Positions 8,152-16,867 of a stretch of 64,000 nucleotides of DNA are shown one piece after another. How positions within the stretch are numbered: position 1 is the stretch's first letter; each line of letters begins with the position of its first letter. Origin of the DNA: Salinisphaera hydrothermalis (GTDB lineage Bacteria; Pseudomonadota; Gammaproteobacteria; Nevskiales; Salinisphaeraceae); NCBI RefSeq assembly GCF_040361195.1, contig NZ_APNE01000012.1, one strand, 5' to 3'. The notes under the pieces are model-generated. The model was not told where the DNA came from and searched no databases. It saw only the letters and a program-made list of their open reading frames with translations. The position numbers and the translations under genes were made by a program.

Positions 8152-8919
8152 ATGAGTTCTGGTGCGGATAATCCTCATATCGGCGTGATTCTGATCGGCG
8201 ACGAATTGCTCTCGGGCAAGCGCCAGGACAAGCATATGCCGGCCGTTATCGAGATGCTGCAGGAGCGCGGCCTGGAGCTCGCGTGGGCGCGGATGGTCGG
8301 TGACGATGCCGCGCTGCTCGAACGCACGCTGGTCGAGACGATGGAGACCGACGACATCGTCTTCAGCTTTGGCGGCATTGGCGCCACGCCCGACGACCGC
8401 ACCCGGCAATGTGCCGCACGCGCCGCCCACCGCGAGCTCGAAATCAATCCGGAAGGCCGCGAGATTCTGGAGGACAAGTTCGGCGACGAGGCCTATCCGA
8501 ATCGTATCCACATGGTGGAATGGCCGGCCGGCGCCGCCGTGATTCCGAACCCGGTCAATCGCGTACCGGGGTTCAGCCTGGGCGATCATCATTTCGTACC
8601 CGGTTTCCCGAGCATGGCGTGGCCGATGGTGGCCTGGGTGCTGGATACGCACTACGCTTATTTGCACGATGCCGAGCGCAACGTTGAGTATCTGGTCGAG
8701 GTATTCGACACACCGGAAAGCGCGCTCATCGACCTGATGCAGCGCGTGATGGATGCGCATCCGTTGGTACGGATCGCTTGTCTGCCGGCTGCCGACGGCC
8801 AGCGCAAGATCGAATTCGGTGTGCGTGGACGGCCGGCGCCGGCTGCCGAGGCGTTCGATGCGCTGGTGTCCGCGTTGAACGAATCGTCCATTCCGACCGG
8901 CGCCTGTACCTCGCGCTAG
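8152..8919 (+). CDS. Molybdopterin-binding / CinA-like protein (MoCF_biosynth domain)
   Basis: A 255-residue protein dominated by a MoaB/MogA-type domain: IGVILIGDELLSGKRQDKH at the start, then IVFSFGGIGATPDDRTR, the signature glycine-rich loop and TPDD motif. This domain occurs in molybdenum-cofactor enzymes and in CinA-like proteins. The C-terminal deamidase domain of full-length CinA is missing, so this is the short form like E. coli YfaY. Cellular role unclear. Start ATG 8152; 140 bp separate it from grxD. Confidence 0.75.
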   Translation: MSSGADNPHIGVILIGDELLSGKRQDKHMPAVIEMLQERGLELAWARMVGDDAALLERTLVETMETDDIVFSFGGIGATPDDRTRQCAARAAHRELEINPEGREILEDKFGDEAYPNRIHMVEWPAGAAVIPNPVNRVPGFSLGDHHFVPGFPSMAWPMVAWVLDTHYAYLHDAERNVEYLVEVFDTPESALIDLMQRVMDAHPLVRIACLPAADGQRKIEFGVRGRPAPAAEAFDALVSALNESSIPTGACTSR

Positions 8920-9014
8920 GGTTTAGGTAGTCTTGCTCAGTACCTAGATCGTTGAGCCCGCAGTAAAAACGGTTGTCGCAACCGGGGGAGGTCGCTGCGA
9001 GCAAAGGGGGCGTC

Positions 9015-10655
9015 TTGGATCATAGCCGTCGTCTGCGCCTGACCACTTTGTCGCGCGTTTTACGCACGCGAGTCACGCGCACGGCTTATTACGGATTGGC
9101 GATCGCGATCATCGCCATCGCTGTTGCCACATTGGCCAATGCCTATCTTCAGGCAGGCGCTGCCTCGCTTGGCGCAATCTGGCGGGCGCAGCTGGAGAAT
9201 CCGACGCTCTGGCTTCTCGACAGCATGCCGTTCGTATTCCTGTTGTGGGGACAGTATGTCGGTTTGGTGGTTTCCACCGAAGCCAGCGCGATGGTGCTGG
9301 ATGAAACCGAGGATCTGCGCGGCGATAATGCGGTTCTGGCGGCCGAGGCGCGGCGCTCGCAACGGATCGATCCGCTTACCGGTCTGGTCAACCGCAGTCA
9401 TTTTGTCGACAGCCTGGAAGCCGACATCGAGGCCGCCCAGCTGAGCAGGACCACCGTCGGGGTGATCGTGGTCGATCTCGACGGATTTTCCGAGATCAAT
9501 CAGCATTACGGCCAGGCTAATGGCGATCGCGTACTGGTGGCCATGGCGCGTCGGCTGAGCCACGCGGTGCCTGCAGCGGCCACACTGGCACGGTTGGATG
9601 CGGATCGGTTCGGCGTGACGGTGACTGAGCCCGCCTCGGCCGACGAACTCGAGCGCATTGCCGAGCGTATCCGCGATGCCATCGCGCCGCCGTGTCCGCT
9701 CGATGGCTTGTCGCTCCAACTGGTGGCTAGCGCCGGCGGTGCGTGCTACCCCGACAACGCCATCGATGCCTACGGCTTGCTGGATGCGGCCACCCAGGCC
9801 ATGCAGGATGTGAAGTCGCGCGGCGGCGATTTCAGCATGGTCTGTTCGAAGCGCGAAGTGCGCGGCGTCGTCATGCACTCGTTGTCGGCCGAGTTGCGAC
9901 GTGCCATCGACGAGGACGAACTGGTCCTGTATCTGCAGCCGTTGGTCGATGTCTCGGCGGCCAAGACTTACGGCGCCGAGGTTCTGGTCCGGTGGCAGCA
10001 TCCGCGGCGCGGCCTGATCATGCCGGGCGACTTTATTCCGCGTGCGGAACGCAGCGGCCTGATGGATGATTTGACGTTCTGGGTGTTGCGCCGAGGCATC
10101 GGATATGCGGCCCGGCTTCGTCAGGGCGGGCGCGATCTGCGGATCTCGATCAACGTATCGGCGCGCTCGCTTCTGCGACGCGATTTTCCGGATAACCTAC
10201 AGAAGTTAATGGATGAGCGGGGGCTGCCGGGCACGGCGCTGACGCTCGAGTTGACCGAAGACACCCTGATGGCCGATCAGAGCCGGACGCTTGAGATCGT
10301 GGAGCGGCTGGCCGCGACCGGGGTGCAGATTTCCATCGACGACTTCGGCACCGGCTATTCCCAGCTGGCTTATCTCAAGCGCCTGCCGGTGTCGGAGATC
10401 AAGATCGATCGCTCCTTTGTACAGGATATGCTCGAGTCCGATACCGATCTGTCGATCGTGTCCGCGACGATCAGCCTGGCGCATGCGCTGAAGCTGCGTG
10501 CTGTCGGCGAGGGGGTGGAATCGAGCGCGCAGCTCGAACGCCTACGCGCGCTGGGTTGCGATCTGATCCAGGGGTTTCATGTCGGACACCCCATGCCGGT
10601 CGGGCAGTTCGAGCGTTGGCTGCGGGATCGCGATACGCATACCGCGGTGCCATAG
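9015..10655 (+). CDS. GGDEF-EAL protein with degenerate GGDEF, probable c-di-GMP phosphodiesterase
   Basis: About 546 residues. Two membrane segments lie near the N-terminus (YYGLAIAIIAIAVATLANAY and a later LLDSMPFVFLLWGQYVGLVV). The GGDEF domain keeps DPLTGLVNR and VVDLDGFSEIN, but the signature loop reads LDADRF, so cyclase activity is unlikely. The EAL domain keeps its first Glu (GAEVLVRWQHP), NVSARS, ELTED, DDFGTGYSQL, EIKIDRSFV and GEGVES, so c-di-GMP hydrolysis is plausible. I chose TTG 9015 because AAAGGGGG lies 4 bases before it; an in-frame TTG at 8973 is the longer alternative, but it falls inside a small hairpin (8970-8984). Confidence 0.85.
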   Translation: MDHSRRLRLTTLSRVLRTRVTRTAYYGLAIAIIAIAVATLANAYLQAGAASLGAIWRAQLENPTLWLLDSMPFVFLLWGQYVGLVVSTEASAMVLDETEDLRGDNAVLAAEARRSQRIDPLTGLVNRSHFVDSLEADIEAAQLSRTTVGVIVVDLDGFSEINQHYGQANGDRVLVAMARRLSHAVPAAATLARLDADRFGVTVTEPASADELERIAERIRDAIAPPCPLDGLSLQLVASAGGACYPDNAIDAYGLLDAATQAMQDVKSRGGDFSMVCSKREVRGVVMHSLSAELRRAIDEDELVLYLQPLVDVSAAKTYGAEVLVRWQHPRRGLIMPGDFIPRAERSGLMDDLTFWVLRRGIGYAARLRQGGRDLRISINVSARSLLRRDFPDNLQKLMDERGLPGTALTLELTEDTLMADQSRTLEIVERLAATGVQISIDDFGTGYSQLAYLKRLPVSEIKIDRSFVQDMLESDTDLSIVSATISLAHALKLRAVGEGVESSAQLERLRALGCDLIQGFHVGHPMPVGQFERWLRDRDTHTAVP

Positions 10656-10736
10656 CGTGCGGTTGCCCCGGGTGCTGCCTGCGTCGGTGCGACCGGGCCC
10701 TATCGCGGGAGAATAACGACTGCGGGCGCCGGCGGC

Positions 10737-11720
10737 CTACAACTCGAATACCTGACCAAATGCAGGCGCAATGAATGCCGTATCGGTCAGACCGTGACGC
10801 GCGCGCGCCGTCGTCAGGTCGTGAATCGGCTGGTCGCGCGGCTCGTCGGTGAGTTTGAAGGTGGCGAAATGGATACCCATCGACTGGCCCGCTTCGAGTT
10901 CGTTGTGCGCGGTCACCGCCTCGTCGGGATTCATATGCTGCGCGCGCATGAGCTCGCGGGGTTCGTAGGCGCCGATCGGGAGCATGGCGAAATCCGGCGC
11001 GCCCAGGCGTTCGCGGATCCACCGAAAATGCGGGCCGTAACCGGTGTCGCCGGCGAAATAGAGCCGGTGTGAAGCGGTCTCGATCCAGAATCCGGCCCAC
11101 AGGCTGCGATTGCGATCGAACAGCCCGCGTCGCGACCAGTGCTGGGCCGGCACCGCTGTAATCGACAATCCGTCGCCCAGCGGCTTCGAGCTGTGCCACC
11201 AGTCCAGTGTGACGATCCGACGGCTGCCGCGTCGTGCCAGCCAACGGTTCAGACCCAAGCCGGCCAGCAGCACCGGATCGTCGCGCCGGACCAGCGCGGT
11301 AATGGTAGCGCGATCCAGGTGGTCGTAATGGGCGTGGCTGATCAGCACGAGGTCGATCGGCGGCAGATCGGCCCAGTCGATGGCCGGCGGTGTATGTCGG
11401 CGTACGCCGATCCCGGGCATCGGGCCAACGTGGGCGGCATAGACCGGGTCGGTGATCAGGTTCAGGCCTTCAAGCTGAATCAGGACGCAGGCGTGGCCGA
11501 TCCACGTGATGCGCGGCGTCTCGCTGCGTCGCGGTGGAATCTCGATGTCCGGCGCGTCGACGTCCGGAGCAGCGGGTGGCCAGCTCGGGCTGCGCGGACG
11601 CAGCAGCCAGCGCCATAATCCGAAGCGACGACGCCGGCTACTGCGTTGGCGCCAGGGGTTGGAAAACCGCCGCCCGTCGAAATGGGCGCCGGCGTGCGGC
11701 GGCTCGAACGACTCGCTCAA
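10737..11720 (-). CDS. MBL-fold metallohydrolase (NAPE-PLD/UlaG-like)
   Basis: About 327 residues with the metallo-beta-lactamase zinc motif HAHYDHLD after LVLIS, a second histidine in PAQHWS and the aspartate in FAGDTGYG. The WIGHACVLIQ and ITDPVY segments, plus the N-terminal HFDGRRFSNPW, fit the NAPE-phospholipase D-like branch. Substrate unknown. TTG 11720 overlaps the stop of the upstream rhodanese gene (TTGA), which suggests translational coupling; a TTG at 11768 would be an alternative start overlapping that gene by about 50 bp. Confidence 0.78.
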   Translation of the reverse strand: MSESFEPPHAGAHFDGRRFSNPWRQRSSRRRRFGLWRWLLRPRSPSWPPAAPDVDAPDIEIPPRRSETPRITWIGHACVLIQLEGLNLITDPVYAAHVGPMPGIGVRRHTPPAIDWADLPPIDLVLISHAHYDHLDRATITALVRRDDPVLLAGLGLNRWLARRGSRRIVTLDWWHSSKPLGDGLSITAVPAQHWSRRGLFDRNRSLWAGFWIETASHRLYFAGDTGYGPHFRWIRERLGAPDFAMLPIGAYEPRELMRAQHMNPDEAVTAHNELEAGQSMGIHFATFKLTDEPRDQPIHDLTTARARHGLTDTAFIAPAFGQVFEL

Positions 11721-12532
11721 GCGCCGGTTTCCACGGGCGTGTCTTCGGCATTGCCCCAGTCGGACCAAGCGCCGGGGTAGCCGCGCACGTGCTCGTAGCC
11801 GAGCGCCTTGAGCACCAGATAGGCATACGACGAGCGCACGTGGGTCTGGCAGTAGGTCGTGACTTCCTTGGATGGGTCGATATCGCGCTCTGCGAGCATA
11901 CGCCGGATCTCGGCGAGATCCCGCAGCTGGCCGTGGTCGTTCTTCAGCTGTTGCCAGTCGAGATTGACCGCGCCGGGCACATGACCGCCGCGGGCACTGC
12001 GCACATCTTCGCCGGCGAATTCGGCAGCACTGCGCACATCGAGAATGCGGACATCGCTTTCCTCTCGATGCTCGGTGATCCAGTTGCGGTCGGCGATGCC
12101 CTGGTCTTGCCGCGTGACCTGGAAGTCAGCGGCGTCATGCCGCACGGTGCCGGATTCGAGCGGTAGACCGGCCGCATGCCATGCACCCAGGCCGCCATCG
12201 AGCAGACTGAATTTCGAGTGGCCGATCACGTCGAGCGTATAGAGCAGGCGGGCCGCCTGGCCGTCACCCGCCCGGTCGTAGGCGACGATATGAGCGTCGT
12301 TGCGCAGCCCGGCCTTCGAAAAGACGTCGGCCAGGGTGGCGTCGTCGGGGATGAGGCCGCCGATCGCGCCGTCCTTGGCCGTGAAATCCGCCATGGCGAG
12401 CCGATGCGCTCCGGGGATATGGGCGTCGGCGAAATCGTCCGGTGTATCGACGGCCACGATCTGAACATCGGCGTCGTCCATCGCGGCATGCAAAGTGGCG
12501 GGTTTGACGAACAGGTCGAGCTTGGCGGCCAT
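11717..12532 (-). CDS. sseA: Tandem-rhodanese sulfurtransferase
   Basis: A 271-residue protein with two rhodanese domains. The first (about 1-125) is inactive: its loop has YDRAGDG with no cysteine. The second (about 150-271) carries C228 in TTYCQTHVRSS, the persulfide-forming cysteine. The family moves sulfur from thiosulfate or 3-mercaptopyruvate to cyanide or other acceptors; the CQTHVRSS loop differs from classic rhodanese (CRKGVT) and MST (CGSGVTA), so the donor is uncertain. First gene of a two-gene unit with the MBL hydrolase. Confidence 0.82.
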   Translation of the reverse strand: MAAKLDLFVKPATLHAAMDDADVQIVAVDTPDDFADAHIPGAHRLAMADFTAKDGAIGGLIPDDATLADVFSKAGLRNDAHIVAYDRAGDGQAARLLYTLDVIGHSKFSLLDGGLGAWHAAGLPLESGTVRHDAADFQVTRQDQGIADRNWITEHREESDVRILDVRSAAEFAGEDVRSARGGHVPGAVNLDWQQLKNDHGQLRDLAEIRRMLAERDIDPSKEVTTYCQTHVRSSYAYLVLKALGYEHVRGYPGAWSDWGNAEDTPVETGA

Positions 12533-12743
12533 GATTCTCCTCGATCACCGGTGGGCGGCATCGCGCAGCCGCGCCATAGCCTGTCGCCACGGCGCGGCCT
12601 CAGCGTGCTCCCAGTTTACATCAGCGCGACGCGGCGCTGGACGGCAAAGCGCCGATCCACGGAGACGCGACCGGCCTACGCGACGGGCCAGCATGCCCGC
12701 CGCCACAGTTCGGTCGCCGGCATATTGCCACCCGAGACGCGGT

Positions 12744-15113
12744 CTAGACGTCCTCGCCGGCCAGGAACAGCCAGGTGGAGACCACGGTATCGGGGTTGAG
12801 CGACATGCTCTCGATGCCCTGATCGAGCAGCCAGCGCGCCAGATCCGGATAGTCGGACGGGCCCTGGCCACAGATGCCGACGTACTTGTTGTTGCGCTTG
12901 GCGGCCGCGATTGCTTTTTCGAGCATGATCTTCACCGCCGGATCGCGTTCGTCGAACAAATGCGAGATCAGGCCGGAGTCGCGATCCAGGCCGAGCGAGA
13001 GCTGGGTCATGTCGTTGGAGCCGATCGAGAAGCCGTCGAAGTATTCCAGGAACTCGTCGGCAAGCACGGCGTTCGAGGGCAGCTCGCACATCATGATGAT
13101 CTTGAGATCGTTCTCGCCGCGCTTGAAGCCGTGCGATTCGAGCAGTTCGGACACGCCCTTGGCCTCGCCGAGTGTGCGCACGAACGGGATCATGATCTGG
13201 ACGTTGGTCAGCCCCATGTCGCCGCGCACGCGCTTCATGGCCTCCAGCTCCAGTTCGAAGCAGGGCTTGAAGTCCTCGGCCAGATAACGCGAGGCGCCAC
13301 GCCAGCCGATCATCGGGTTCTCTTCCTCCGGCTCGTAGGCCTCGCCGCCGATGAGGTTGGCGTATTCGTTGGACTTGAAGTCCGACAGACGCACAATCAC
13401 GGGCTTCGGGTGGAAGGCCGCAGCGATGGTGGAGATACCCTCGACCAGCCGGTCGACATAGAAATTCACCGGATCGGCATAGCCCGCGATATGCGCGTCG
13501 ATGGTGGCCTTCAAATCATCCGGCTGCTGGTCGTATTCGAGCAGGGCGCGCGGATGGATGCCGATCTGACGATTGATGATGAACTCCAGCCGCGCCAGAC
13601 CCACGCCTTCGTTCGGGATCGAGGCGAAGTCGAAGGCCCGGTCGGGGTTGCCGACGTTCATCATGATCTTGGTGCCGATCTCGGGCATTTTGTCGAGCGA
13701 GACTTCGTCGACGTTGAAGTCGATGATGCCTTCGTAGACATAGCCGGTATCGCCCTCGGCGCAGGACACCGTGACGTCGGTGCCGTCGGCGAGTTGCTCG
13801 GTCGCGTGGCCGGTACCCACGACGGCGGGGATGCCGAGCTCGCGCGCGATGATCGCGGCGTGGCAGGTGCGCCCGCCGCGGTTGGTTACGATCGCCGAGG
13901 CGCGCTTCATGACCGGCTCCCAGTCCGGGTCGGTCATGTCGGTGACCAGGATGTCGCCGTTTTCGACCTTGTTCATCTCCTTGATGGAAGACACATTGCG
14001 CACGCGACCGGCGCCGACGCGCTGGCCGATCGAACGGCCGGTGACGAGCACGTCGTGCCCGGCGGCGTTCAGGCTGTAGCGCTCAAGCGTGGCCGAGTTG
14101 GATTTCACCGTTTCCGGGCGCGCCTGCAGGATATAGAGCTTGCCGGTCTCGCCGTCCTTGCCCCACTCGATGTCCATCGGCCGGCCGTAGTGCTTCTCGA
14201 TGATCATGGCTTGGCGGGCCAGTGCTTCGGCATCCTCGTCCGACAGCGAGAAACGCCGCTGATCGGCGGCGTCGACATCGACGAATTCGGTGGTCTTGCC
14301 GTGCGAGCGATCGGCGGTATAGACCATTTTCACGGCCTTGCCACCCTTGACGCGACGCAGAATCGCGGGGCGGCCGGCTTCGAGATTGTCCTTATAGACG
14401 TAGTATTCGTCGGGGTTGACGGCGCCCTGAACTACGGCCTCGCCCAGGCCCCAGGAGCTGGTGATGAACACCACCTTGTCGAAACCGGATTCGGTGTCGA
14501 TGGTGAACATCACGCCCGAGGCACCGGTATCCGAGCGAACCATGCGCTGGATGCCGGCCGAAAGCGCGACCTGGCTGTGCTCGAAGCCCTTGTGCACGCG
14601 ATAAGAAATGGCGCGATCGTTGAACAATGAGGCGAACACGTCCTTGATGGCGAGCATGACGTTGTCGAGCCCGCGCACGTTGAGGAAGGTTTCCTGCTGG
14701 CCGGCGAACGAGGCATCCGGCAGGTCCTCGGCCGTCGCCGAACTGCGTACGGCCACCGCCATGTCGTCCTGGCCTTCGGCCAGCGTGGCGAACGAGTCGC
14801 GGATGGCGGCTTCGAGCGCCGGCGGGAAGGGGTGATCCAGCACCCACTGACGGATCTTCGATCCGGTGGCCGTCAAGGCATCGACATCGTCGACGTCCAG
14901 GGCATCGAGTGCCTGGTTGATGCGGTCGGCCAGCCCGTCGTGGGCCAGGAATTCACGATAGGCGGCCGCCGTGGTGGCGAAACCGTCCGGTACCGAGACG
15001 CCGGCGTCAGCCAAGTGGCTGATCATCTCACCCAGCGAGGCGTTCTTGCCGCCCACCGATTCGACGTCGTTCATCCCCAGCTGGCTGAACCAGGCTACAT
15101 ACGAGTTATCCAC
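12744..15113 (-). CDS. ppsA: Phosphoenolpyruvate synthase
   Basis: A 789-residue enzyme that makes PEP from pyruvate and ATP in gluconeogenesis. N-terminal ATP-grasp-like domain with GGKNASLGEM; central swivelling domain with the phosphohistidine loop GGRTCHAAIIARELGIPAV; C-terminal TIM barrel with FIINRQIGIHPRAL and the GSNDMTQLSLGLDRDS active-site loop. I chose GTG 15113 because GGAGGAG lies about 8 bases upstream and the protein then aligns with E. coli PpsA (792 aa); the frame extends 12 codons further. It diverges from ppsR, which encodes its regulatory kinase/phosphorylase. Confidence 0.96.
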   Translation of the reverse strand: MDNSYVAWFSQLGMNDVESVGGKNASLGEMISHLADAGVSVPDGFATTAAAYREFLAHDGLADRINQALDALDVDDVDALTATGSKIRQWVLDHPFPPALEAAIRDSFATLAEGQDDMAVAVRSSATAEDLPDASFAGQQETFLNVRGLDNVMLAIKDVFASLFNDRAISYRVHKGFEHSQVALSAGIQRMVRSDTGASGVMFTIDTESGFDKVVFITSSWGLGEAVVQGAVNPDEYYVYKDNLEAGRPAILRRVKGGKAVKMVYTADRSHGKTTEFVDVDAADQRRFSLSDEDAEALARQAMIIEKHYGRPMDIEWGKDGETGKLYILQARPETVKSNSATLERYSLNAAGHDVLVTGRSIGQRVGAGRVRNVSSIKEMNKVENGDILVTDMTDPDWEPVMKRASAIVTNRGGRTCHAAIIARELGIPAVVGTGHATEQLADGTDVTVSCAEGDTGYVYEGIIDFNVDEVSLDKMPEIGTKIMMNVGNPDRAFDFASIPNEGVGLARLEFIINRQIGIHPRALLEYDQQPDDLKATIDAHIAGYADPVNFYVDRLVEGISTIAAAFHPKPVIVRLSDFKSNEYANLIGGEAYEPEEENPMIGWRGASRYLAEDFKPCFELELEAMKRVRGDMGLTNVQIMIPFVRTLGEAKGVSELLESHGFKRGENDLKIIMMCELPSNAVLADEFLEYFDGFSIGSNDMTQLSLGLDRDSGLISHLFDERDPAVKIMLEKAIAAAKRNNKYVGICGQGPSDYPDLARWLLDQGIESMSLNPDTVVSTWLFLAGEDV

Positions 15114-15274
15114 GCTCGCTCTCCTCCGAAGTGAATACTGGAATGGCAATATGAAAATCTTTGCTGCCGCATTTTACATGGTGCGGACGTGAACCGGGGC
15201 GTAACAGTGAACGGTTGGGCACCCTGGGTGAGGGGCCTCTGGTGGCGCCGGCCCGGCTCGTGCACGATGACGTC

Positions 15275-16114
15275 ATGAGCACGACTTCCGACACGCCGCT
15301 GCGATCGATTTTCTTCTTGTCCGATCGGACCGGTATCACCGCCGAAACCCTGGGCGCGACGCTGCTGACGCAGTTCGACGAAAGCCAGTTCAAGCAATCG
15401 ACGCTGCCGTTCATCAATTCGGACGAAAAAGCACGCTCGGCGTTGGAATATATCGAATACATGGGGCGCACGAGCGGCCTCAAGCCGATCGTATTCTCGA
15501 CCACGGTGTCGGATAGCGTCCGCGATATCCTGCGTGCCGGCAATGTATTGTTCATGGACTTGTTCGACAGCTTCCTGCCGCAGTTGGAGGCCGAGCTCGA
15601 GACCAAGTCCAGCCATCTGGAAGGGCGGGCGCACGGCATCGCCGATAAGGATGTCTATGAATCGCGGATCGAGGCCATGAACTATGCGCTCACCCACGAC
15701 GACGGCGTGGGCGAGCAGGGCTATGGTGACGCGCACGTGATTCTGGTCGCGCCCTCGCGCTGTGGTAAAACGCCGGTGTGCATCTATCTCGCGATGCAGC
15801 ACGGCATCTACGCCGCTAATTATCCGTTGGCGGAAGACGATTTCGAGGGGCGCCGACTGCCCGCGGCCCTGGCGCCCTATAAGGACAAGCTTTACGGCTT
15901 GCGTATTTCGGCGGAACGCCTGCATCAGATTCGCAGCGCCCGTCGGCGCGGCAGCCGGTATGCCGATGTCGGCCAGGTGAGCTATGAACTGCGCCAGGCC
16001 GAGCAGCTCTACAAGCGTCACGGTATCCCGTACGCGGACACCACCAACAAGTCGATTGAAGAGATCGCGACTCTGATCATGGAAGACAAACATCTCAGGC
16101 GTCGGTCGTTCTGA
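15275..16114 (+). CDS. ppsR: PEP synthase regulatory protein (bifunctional kinase/pyrophosphorylase)
   Basis: A 279-residue DUF299-family enzyme that inactivates PpsA by ADP-dependent phosphorylation and reactivates it by Pi-dependent dephosphorylation. Visible are the N-terminal FFLSDRTGITAETLGATLL and the P-loop VAPSRCGKTPVCIYLA near residues 152-167, then the C-terminal HGIPYADTTNKSIEEIA. ATG 15275 fits the family length; the open frame upstream is in the shared ppsA/ppsR control region. Divergent pairing with its target supports the call. Confidence 0.95.
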   Translation: MSTTSDTPLRSIFFLSDRTGITAETLGATLLTQFDESQFKQSTLPFINSDEKARSALEYIEYMGRTSGLKPIVFSTTVSDSVRDILRAGNVLFMDLFDSFLPQLEAELETKSSHLEGRAHGIADKDVYESRIEAMNYALTHDDGVGEQGYGDAHVILVAPSRCGKTPVCIYLAMQHGIYAANYPLAEDDFEGRRLPAALAPYKDKLYGLRISAERLHQIRSARRRGSRYADVGQVSYELRQAEQLYKRHGIPYADTTNKSIEEIATLIMEDKHLRRRSF

Positions 16115-16172
16115 TGCGCCTTCTTCATGATTCGTCAGTTGAAATGACCACCGTCTGCCTTATAGTCGGCGC

Positions 16173-16655
16173 ATGGTCAAAGTAAAGCGTAACCACTGGC
16201 TCGCGGAGGTCACCCCGCGCAGCTTCACCGGCCTCATGGGTCTTTACGAAAGCAATTACCGGCGTTTCGAGCGTCTCGCGCCCGAGCTGGATCTGCCGTT
16301 CGAGCAGGCGACTTCGGTCGGCGAAGACGCGACGCTGTATCTGCGCGTCGTCGAGCGCTGTCGCTATACCACCACGGTGAACCTGACGTACTGGTTCGGT
16401 GAGGGCGATGAAGCGCACGCCGATCCGGATCTCACGCTACGTCTGTACCGTGATGCCCAGCTCGCGGAGGCGATCTACTGCGATGCACGTTCGCGTTATG
16501 CATCGCTCGCCGGCGTCCCCGATATTGACGACGCCGTTCTCGACAGCCAGTGGCCGCGTAACCTGCTGCTCAACAAGTGGCTGGCCTATTGCCTGGCGCA
16601 AGGGCATAGCTTCGGTGGCGCTCATCGGCCGCGGCGAGAACCGGCGGAAAGCTGA
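16173..16655 (+). CDS. DUF1249 family protein (YqiB-like)
   Basis: A 160-residue cytosolic protein of unknown function. The pattern RSFTGLMGLYESNYRRFERL, then RVVERCRYTTTVNL, LTLRLYRDAQLAEA and a final LLLNKWLAYCLAQGHSF matches E. coli YqiB as I remember it. It follows ppsR by 58 bp on the same strand. The last 14 residues are basic and probably disordered. Confidence 0.75.
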   Translation: MVKVKRNHWLAEVTPRSFTGLMGLYESNYRRFERLAPELDLPFEQATSVGEDATLYLRVVERCRYTTTVNLTYWFGEGDEAHADPDLTLRLYRDAQLAEAIYCDARSRYASLAGVPDIDDAVLDSQWPRNLLLNKWLAYCLAQGHSFGGAHRPRREPAES

Positions 16656-16867
16656 CGCCCGGCGCTCGCAGCGCGTGCGCCAAGTACGCGTCCCCGGCAT
16701 GCGTTATAACGATTGTCGGGCTGATCCTCGACTCGTTTGACGTCGCAAAACGCGCGGCGCAGCCGGGCGAGGGGTGGTTGCAGCCGGGGCGAGCCACGCC
16801 AGCGCCCGCCGCTTCATCACAATATGCGCCCGGTGGCCGTCGGCGTCGCTGTGGACGCGCCTATCGT

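Noticed and set aside
12495..14630. 711-codon open frame on the plus strand opposite ppsA
   Set aside because: Shadow of a real gene. Its sequence has no recognisable domain, and ppsA on the other strand is fully conserved.
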